This document shows positions 1-3,480 of a DNA stretch of 5,440 nucleotides, one piece after another. How positions within the stretch are numbered: position 1 is the first letter of the stretch; each line of letters starts with the position of its first letter. The DNA comes from Thermomicrobiaceae bacterium (lineage in GTDB: Bacteria > Chloroflexota > Chloroflexia > Thermomicrobiales > Thermomicrobiaceae), in NCBI GenBank assembly GCA_007122555.1, contig SKTL01000241.1, positions 1 through 5,440 of the forward strand, read 5' to 3'. Under the pieces are notes generated by a model. It made no database searches. It was not told where the DNA came from and saw nothing but the letters and a program-made list of their open reading frames with translations. Made by a program: the position numbers and the translations under genes.

Positions 1-1134
1 GACGGTGTCAATCATCGGAAGCGTCATGAATCCATAGTTGTAGACATCGATTCCGTCAACACCACGTTCCTTCCATGCAGCGATCCGCGAGGCTGCCTGT
101 TCTGGGTGATCGGCGTCGGGCGAGATGGCGCGAACCATGCCAAAGACCGGGCGGTCGCCCATCAATTCCTTCAACGTCGTCGCTCGCCGGCGAGCCGCAT
201 CATCAGACGGCGCGTATCCGGTCAGTAACCCGTCGGCGAGCTGAACAATGTTGGGCGGAACGCCAGCGTCGCCCTCGGTCGCCGCCATCCCGGCGAACAG
301 CCTGACTTCGGTTTGCGGGCGCACCGCATGAATTGCCTCGCGCAGTTCGGTAATGAACCCGGTTTCCAGGTCGCGGAGGAGCAGCTCGTATTGTTCCAGG
401 TCCGGGTTGCTCAAGAGTTCATCAATGCTGGCCGCGGCGACCTCGGGGGCGTTCCAGATTGCGTCGATCGCCACGGCGACCTGGCGCTGCAGGGCCGGGG
501 CGTCGATGCCACGATCGCCTGCGCGCTCGATCTCCACGGGATTGAAGGACAGTCCAAGCAATCGCTTTTGCAGGTCATTGAGCGGTATCGGAATGACCTC
601 ATGGTGGAATCCATGGACGAATCCCATGTACTCGGGCGATTCCAGCTGGATTGCGCGAACCCGTGCGCTGCTGACGATGTCCGTTACCAGTCCTCCCATG
701 TATTCGCGAACATCCGGGTGTGCCGGGGACAGCGAGTGAAGAATCGGGTCCCCAAACGCGGTGTGCATTGTGCAGTCGGGGTAGCGTTCGCCGAGCCAGG
801 TATTGTGCAGGCAGACGGTCCAGGATACGAGGTCGAGGCCGTGTTTCTCCCGCTCGCGATCGAGATCGCGCAGCGGATCGGCATCGCGATTCACCAGCGA
901 GCTGACTCGCGGCTGTATCCTGCCGTAGTGCGAAATGTTGGGCCGAAAGTAGATTGCCCCGTCCTCCGGGAAATAGACGCGCCTGGCCGGATTGTGCGGC
1001 AGAAGGAATTTCCCGGCGTGGTAGGCGGTCGCGAGATTCACAGCCGTGAAGCCGGCGCCGGCGATGCGCGCCAGCGCCTTGTCATATCCCTCGGCTTGCA
1101 GATCCCACGGGTAGGTGAACATGCCAGCCTGCAT
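1..1134 (-). CDS. Uncharacterised TIM-barrel (glycoside-hydrolase-like) protein, C-terminus cut by window edge
   Basis: Reading leftward from an ATG at 1134, the frame stays open for 378 codons to the window edge with no stop. It is preceded by GGAGG (plus-strand CCTCC, 1144-1148) 9 bases upstream, inside the end of the SDR gene, and only 2 bases separate the SDR stop from this ATG. There is no signal peptide, so the protein is probably cytoplasmic. The N-terminus (MFTYPWDL, then GAGFTAVNLATAYHAGKF at 26-43) looks like the first beta/alpha units of a TIM barrel. The stretch AIQLESPEYMGF (161-172) followed by HGFHHE (174-179) places a possible catalytic Glu165 and a His cluster at strand ends. 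The segment GVDGIDVYNYGF (358-369) looks like the last barrel strand, so probably only a few dozen residues are missing. The pattern resembles conserved hypothetical proteins sometimes labelled glycosyl-hydrolase-like, but I cannot name a substrate or reaction. The coding call is firm; the function is open. A sugar-acid or glycoside role would fit the SDR partner. Confidence 0.85.
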   Translation of the reverse strand, partial: MQAGMFTYPWDLQAEGYDKALARIAGAGFTAVNLATAYHAGKFLLPHNPARRVYFPEDGAIYFRPNISHYGRIQPRVSSLVNRDADPLRDLDREREKHGLDLVSWTVCLHNTWLGERYPDCTMHTAFGDPILHSLSPAHPDVREYMGGLVTDIVSSARVRAIQLESPEYMGFVHGFHHEVIPIPLNDLQKRLLGLSFNPVEIERAGDRGIDAPALQRQVAVAIDAIWNAPEVAAASIDELLSNPDLEQYELLLRDLETGFITELREAIHAVRPQTEVRLFAGMAATEGDAGVPPNIVQLADGLLTGYAPSDDAARRRATTLKELMGDRPVFGMVRAISPDADHPEQAASRIAAWKERGVDGIDVYNYGFMTLPMIDTV

Positions 1135-1136
1135 GG

Positions 1137-1919
1137 TTAGCGCCCTCCCCGCAACGCCGACTCATGTCCGCCGGTGACCAGCAGCGTTTGCCCGGTGATG
1201 AAGTCGGTCTCGGGCAGGCAGAAGTACGTGACAGCCGAGGCGATGTCGTCAGCGTTTCCGATCCGCCCGATCGGGATGTGCTTTGCGGTCTCCGCCCAGG
1301 CTTCGGGGTCTTCCGGTTGCCCGGGGCGATCCGCCATCGCGCCTGGGGCGACGCAGTTGATGTTGATGCCGTGCGCGCCGACTTCGTAGGCCATCGCGAC
1401 CGTCATCATCTCCACTCCCGCCTTGCCGATGTTGTAGACGGCGCGGTCTCCGTGAGTGCGGTGAACACCGATCGTGCTGATGTTGACGATGCGGCCCTTG
1501 AGATCCTTCTCGATCATATGTTTGATCGCGTACTGCGAGAGGATGTACGGCGCCCTCAGGTTCACGTTCATCTGATAGTCCCAGTTGTCATCGCTAACTT
1601 CCCAGGCGTCTTCAATGATGCTCATGCCTGCGTTGTTGACGAGAATGTCGAGCTGGTCAACGTGTTTGAGCGTCTCTTCAGCGAGTTTGTGCGCCTCGGA
1701 TACTCGCGAAAGATCGGCCGGAATCCCGAATGACTCCACGCCGAGCTCCTGAATTGCAGTGACCGATTCCTGGACGTCCCCTTCTTTTCGACCGGAGATC
1801 ACGACGTTCGCGCCCTCGCGGGCGAGCCATTCGGCCATCGTTCGACCAAGACCGCGGGTGCTTCCAGTCACCAGTGCGGTTTTGCCCTTCAGGCGGTTGT
1901 TCGGTTGCTGAACCGTCAA
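1137..1919 (-). CDS. SDR family NAD(P)-dependent oxidoreductase (classical type)
   Basis: This 260-residue protein has the full layout of a classical short-chain dehydrogenase/reductase, which oxidises or reduces a hydroxyl/carbonyl group with NAD(P). The Rossmann glycine motif TGSTRGLG is at 18-25, the adenine-contacting Asp is D69 (ADLS), NNAG is at 95-98, the structural/catalytic Asn is N120, YNIGK (Y162, K166) is the active site, and APG is at 191-193. Arg44 and Lys45 after the second strand (ISGRKE) suggest a preference for NADP(H). The position 13 residues before Tyr162, normally the catalytic Ser, is Thr149 (NIST), while Ser148 is next to it. The start is TTG at 1919: the first in-frame ATG is Met28, beyond the glycine motif, and GGAGG lies 6 bases upstream of the TTG. 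It is the first gene of an operon with the TIM-barrel gene. It resembles gluconate/2-keto-sugar-acid and 3-oxoacyl reductase-like SDRs, but the substrate cannot be read from sequence alone. Confidence 0.95.
   Translation of the reverse strand: MTVQQPNNRLKGKTALVTGSTRGLGRTMAEWLAREGANVVISGRKEGDVQESVTAIQELGVESFGIPADLSRVSEAHKLAEETLKHVDQLDILVNNAGMSIIEDAWEVSDDNWDYQMNVNLRAPYILSQYAIKHMIEKDLKGRIVNISTIGVHRTHGDRAVYNIGKAGVEMMTVAMAYEVGAHGININCVAPGAMADRPGQPEDPEAWAETAKHIPIGRIGNADDIASAVTYFCLPETDFITGQTLLVTGGHESALRGGR
1144..1148 (-). promoter_or_regulatory. Ribosome binding site of the TIM-barrel gene
   Basis: GGAGG on the minus strand lies within a purine-rich GGGGAGGG run, 9 bases before the ATG at 1134. It sits in the last codons of the SDR gene, which suggests that translation of the two genes is coupled. 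It fixes the start of the downstream gene, which has no other well-placed start nearby. Confidence 0.7.
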
Positions 1920-1925
1920 CGTATC

Positions 1926-1930
1926 CCTCC
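1926..1930 (-). promoter_or_regulatory. Ribosome binding site fixing the TTG start of the SDR gene
   Basis: GGAGG within GGGAGGG on the minus strand ends 6 bases before the TTG codon at 1919. It decides the start, because the only in-frame ATG lies 27 codons further in, behind the nucleotide-binding glycine motif. Confidence 0.75.
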
Positions 1931-1953
1931 CTGTTTCGTCTCGATGCGCACTG

Positions 1954-1968
1954 AACGGCGGCGCCGTT
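1954..1968 (-). other. Small GC-rich hairpin in the SDR leader
   Basis: AACGGC and GCCGTT form perfect 6-base arms around a 3-base loop, about 35 bases upstream of the SDR start codon. In the SDR transcript this would fold into a compact hairpin just upstream of the ribosome binding site. There is no T-run after it on either strand, so it is not a convincing terminator. It could be an operator or an mRNA-stabilising element; the function is not shown. Confidence 0.3.
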
Positions 1969-2013
1969 GATCAGACAGTCGGACTTGCCGGACAGGCGCG
2001 ATTCGGCCCGGAT

Positions 2014-2040
2014 TCTGGTGTACCGGTACGTTAAACCAGA
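2014..2040. promoter_or_regulatory. Candidate operator: nested palindrome in the divergent spacer
   Basis: The perfect 10-bp palindrome GTACCGGTAC (2020-2029) is flanked by the inverted arms TCTGGT (2014-2019) and ACCAGA (2035-2040). Reading CTGGTGTACCGG (2015-2026) alone also gives a near-palindrome of the C-Y-GGT/ACC-R-G type. TGGT/ACCA half-sites are typical of FadR-subfamily GntR regulators (established for that family), but assigning this site to such a regulator is inference. No regulator gene is in the window. Its position between divergent genes suggests control of one or both. Confidence 0.4.
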
Positions 2041-2056
2041 CCGCCGTGTGCTGCAA
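2028..2056 (-). promoter_or_regulatory. Weak candidate promoter for the SDR operon
   Basis: On the minus strand TTGCAG (2056-2051) is followed after 17 bases by TAACGT (2033-2028). The spacing is ideal, but each box matches the sigma-70 consensus at only about half of its positions. The -10 box overlaps the palindrome at 2020-2029, so a protein bound there could block this promoter. The start point would lie about 100 bases upstream of the TTG codon. Confidence 0.22.
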
Positions 2057-2057
2057 G

Positions 2058-2083
2058 CGCCAGTTTTGCTGGTGTAGTTGGTC
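2058..2083. repeat. Second cluster of CTGGT-type half-sites
   Basis: CCAG (2060-2063) and CTGG (2069-2072) form an inverted repeat around TTTTG. CTGGTGTA (2069-2076) is an exact copy of bases 2015-2022 of the first candidate operator, 54 bases away, roughly five helical turns. A further TGGT lies at 2079-2082. The repetition of the same half-site suggests a second binding site for the same regulator. This is a sequence observation only. Confidence 0.3.
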
Positions 2084-2109
2084 AGTGATCTTGTCAGGCA
2101 TCGAGAGGG

Positions 2110-2136
2110 TTGCCTGCGGCGAGCGGCTGATATAGC
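2110..2136 (+). promoter_or_regulatory. Candidate extended -10 promoter of the PLP enzyme gene
   Basis: TGATATAGC (2128-2136) reads as an extended -10 element: TG, one base, then TATAGC, which keeps the TATA core. A possible -35, TTGCCT at 2110-2115, is only 15 bases away, shorter than ideal, although extended -10 promoters tolerate a poor -35. Transcription would begin near 2143, leaving a leader of about 45 bases before the ATG at 2187. Confidence 0.35.
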
Positions 2137-2171
2137 TTAGTGATGCGGGCACATTCTCATTGATTTGCGCC

Positions 2172-2180
2172 AGGAGGAGG
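2172..2180 (+). promoter_or_regulatory. Strong ribosome binding site fixing the start of the PLP enzyme
   Basis: AGGAGGAGG ends 6 bases before the ATG at 2187. An in-frame ATG nine codons earlier, at 2160, has no comparable site upstream, and using it would place this purine tract inside the coding sequence. The start at 2187 is therefore preferred. Confidence 0.8.
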
Positions 2181-2186
2181 AAAAGC

Positions 2187-3224
2187 ATGGCCATCTCGCG
2201 GACCGTCAGTCGTGCGGAATTGCTAGAGCCGGTCCATAAACTGCCGAGGGAGGCGTTCGCGCACCTTCCAACCGCACTTGAAGAGGCGCCGAGACTGCGC
2301 GAGGCGCTCGGTCCAGGCGCGCCGCGCATTCTCGTCAAGCGTGACGACCAGACAGGTCTGGCGTTCGGCGGGAACAAGGTGCGCCATCTCGAGTTCCGGC
2401 TGGCTGACATCCGGCAGCGCGGGGCGACGGCGCTGACGATTATGAACGCGGCCGTCTCGAACCATGCCCGGTTGCACACTGCGCTGGCCGCGCGGTTTGG
2501 ATTGAGCTCACACATCCTCAAGGTTCCAAGCAGCCACGATCACCCGGTCAACGGAAACCTCCTGCTGGCTCGAATGATGGGAGCGCATGTTGTCGATGGA
2601 TCCAGCGATGATCCGGAGACATTGAATCGCGAGTATCAGGAGATGATCACGCGTCTTGAATCCGAGGGACATACGGTCTATGACACGGTGAGCGATCCAT
2701 TCTCGACGATCGCCGGCGCCTGCGCCTACCTGATCGGTACGGTGGAGTTGCTGGAGCAACTGGATGAACTGGATGTCAATCCGGACCACATCTTCCTGGT
2801 ATCCGGGGCATCCGCTGCCGGTCTGGTTCTCGCCGGGAAGCTGCTGGGCGAACGATATCGCGTCCACGCAGTGAACATCGGCGACCAGGTCGATCCCGCG
2901 AACCTGGTGCTGGATTTCTCTAACCGGACCGCTCGACATCTCGGGTTCGACGTCGAGATCACAACTGATGACTTCGATGCCTCAACCGAGTACGGCCATC
3001 CGGGGTACGCGCAGCCAAGCGACAAGACGATGGAGGCGATACGCCTGGCGGCGCAAACCGAAGCCCTGATTTTCGATCCGGTGTACACAGGGAAGTCCTT
3101 CGCCGCGGTGATCGGAGAAATGCGAAAAGGGAACATCGGACCGGAGGATACCGTCGTGTTCATCCACACTGGCGGCACGCCGAACCCGTTCTCGTTCAGC
3201 GATGAATTGCTTGCCGCGCTATAG
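2187..3224 (+). CDS. PLP-dependent enzyme, D-cysteine desulfhydrase/ACC deaminase family
   Basis: This 345-residue soluble protein has the usual length and layout of fold-type II PLP enzymes in the D-cysteine desulfhydrase/ACC deaminase family. LVKRDD (49-54) leads into FGGNKVRHLEF (60-70), where Lys64 should form the Schiff base with PLP. SNH (91-93) matches the substrate-contacting Ser-Asn loop (Ser78 of ACC deaminase). SGASAAG (206-212) is the phosphate-binding loop, with Ser209 where relatives have Thr. DPVYTGK (297-303) carries the active-site Tyr300, and HTGG (327-330) closes the site. True ACC deaminases have Glu and Leu at the positions of Thr301 and Thr328, and changes there are known to shift activity towards D-cysteine. 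Both being Thr argues against ACC deaminase. Val90 replaces the Gln usual before SNH, and LHT (96-98) replaces the usual QTA, so the true substrate may be another amino acid, for example a sulfonated or beta-substituted one. The gene is divergent from the SDR and lies upstream of, and in the same direction as, a transporter binding-protein gene. The family is certain; the substrate is not. Confidence 0.93.
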   Translation: MAISRTVSRAELLEPVHKLPREAFAHLPTALEEAPRLREALGPGAPRILVKRDDQTGLAFGGNKVRHLEFRLADIRQRGATALTIMNAAVSNHARLHTALAARFGLSSHILKVPSSHDHPVNGNLLLARMMGAHVVDGSSDDPETLNREYQEMITRLESEGHTVYDTVSDPFSTIAGACAYLIGTVELLEQLDELDVNPDHIFLVSGASAAGLVLAGKLLGERYRVHAVNIGDQVDPANLVLDFSNRTARHLGFDVEITTDDFDASTEYGHPGYAQPSDKTMEAIRLAAQTEALIFDPVYTGKSFAAVIGEMRKGNIGPEDTVVFIHTGGTPNPFSFSDELLAAL

Positions 3225-3245
3225 ATGTTTCGGGCAGTGAAACGT
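3225..3245 (+). terminator. Weak hairpin directly after the PLP gene stop
   Basis: ATGTTTC and GAAACGT can pair, with one G-T wobble, around a 7-base loop immediately after the TAG. The stem is A/T-rich and no T-run follows, so termination here would be weak or factor-dependent at best. The 9-base string AGATGTTTC recurs at 3287-3295 without a partner arm close by. Confidence 0.18.
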
Positions 3246-3340
3246 AACCGTGGACTCTTGCCGCTCTTGTTGCATAGCCTGACACGAGATGTTTCACCCC
3301 GTCAACACCGGGCCGGGAATTTCGGTCTCCTGAGATCTTC

Positions 3341-3369
3341 TTGACGGGTTCTCGGGCCGGTGGTATCTT
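3341..3369 (+). promoter_or_regulatory. Candidate sigma-70-type promoter of the binding-protein gene
   Basis: TTGACG (3341-3346, five of six consensus bases) and TATCTT (3364-3369, four of six) are separated by exactly 17 bases. An interrupted palindrome, TCTC-CT-GAGA (3326-3335), sits just upstream of the -35 box. Transcription would start near 3376, giving a leader of about 105 bases that contains the ACACGTGT palindrome, a possible regulatory site. Confidence 0.5.
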
Positions 3370-3468
3370 CTCGACATCTGGAACAAATCGGACGTATCGC
3401 GTCGACGTTCACCCGCAGTGTCAATAACAAGCAGACACGTGTATCCGGTGCAGGGTCGACCGAACAAG

Positions 3469-3474
3469 AGGAGG
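3469..3474 (+). promoter_or_regulatory. Ribosome binding site of the binding-protein gene
   Basis: AGGAGG, inside the purine run AAGAGGAGGAG, ends 6 bases before the ATG at 3481. It confirms the start that yields a complete Tat-type lipoprotein signal. Confidence 0.75.
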
Positions 3475-3480
3475 AGCTTC

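Larger units (their letters stand above)
1920..2186. other. Divergent intergenic regulatory region
   Basis: This 267-base spacer separates the divergently transcribed SDR operon and PLP gene. It contains both ribosome binding sites, a hairpin in the SDR leader, two clusters of CTGGT/ACCAG half-sites including a perfect palindrome, and promoter candidates on both strands. A frame open on the minus strand across it runs antisense into the PLP gene and shows no recognisable protein features, so I treat the spacer as non-coding. Confidence 0.6.
3225..3480 (+). other. Intergenic spacer between the PLP gene and the binding-protein gene
   Basis: This 256-base stretch has no convincing coding frame. 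It contains a weak hairpin next to the PLP stop, an AGATGTTTC direct repeat (3223-3231 and 3287-3295), a promoter candidate near 3341-3369, the 8-base palindrome ACACGTGT (3435-3442) and the ribosome binding site of the next gene. Its length and the promoter suggest that the transporter gene has its own transcription unit. Confidence 0.5.

Noticed and set aside
313..1140. A 275-codon plus-strand open frame opposite the TIM-barrel gene
   Set aside because: It is the antisense shadow of the 378-codon minus-strand frame, which has a ribosome binding site, operon spacing and barrel-like sequence. The plus-strand product has no recognisable domain.
2160..2186. A start for the PLP enzyme nine codons earlier
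   Set aside because: The strong AGGAGGAGG site lies inside this extension, at ideal distance from the ATG at 2187. The extra residues (MICARRRKS) do not look like a family N-terminus.
1916..2521. A 201-codon minus-strand frame covering the divergent spacer and overlapping the SDR start by 4 bases
   Set aside because: The overlap looks operon-like, but over half the frame is antisense to the conserved PLP-enzyme core. The product has no domain signature, and the spacer part contains regulatory-type repeats.
3237..3297. GTGAAAC / GTTTCAC inverted repeat as a terminator
   Set aside because: The arms are 47 bases apart with no T-run. This is too far for an intrinsic terminator and easily explained by chance.
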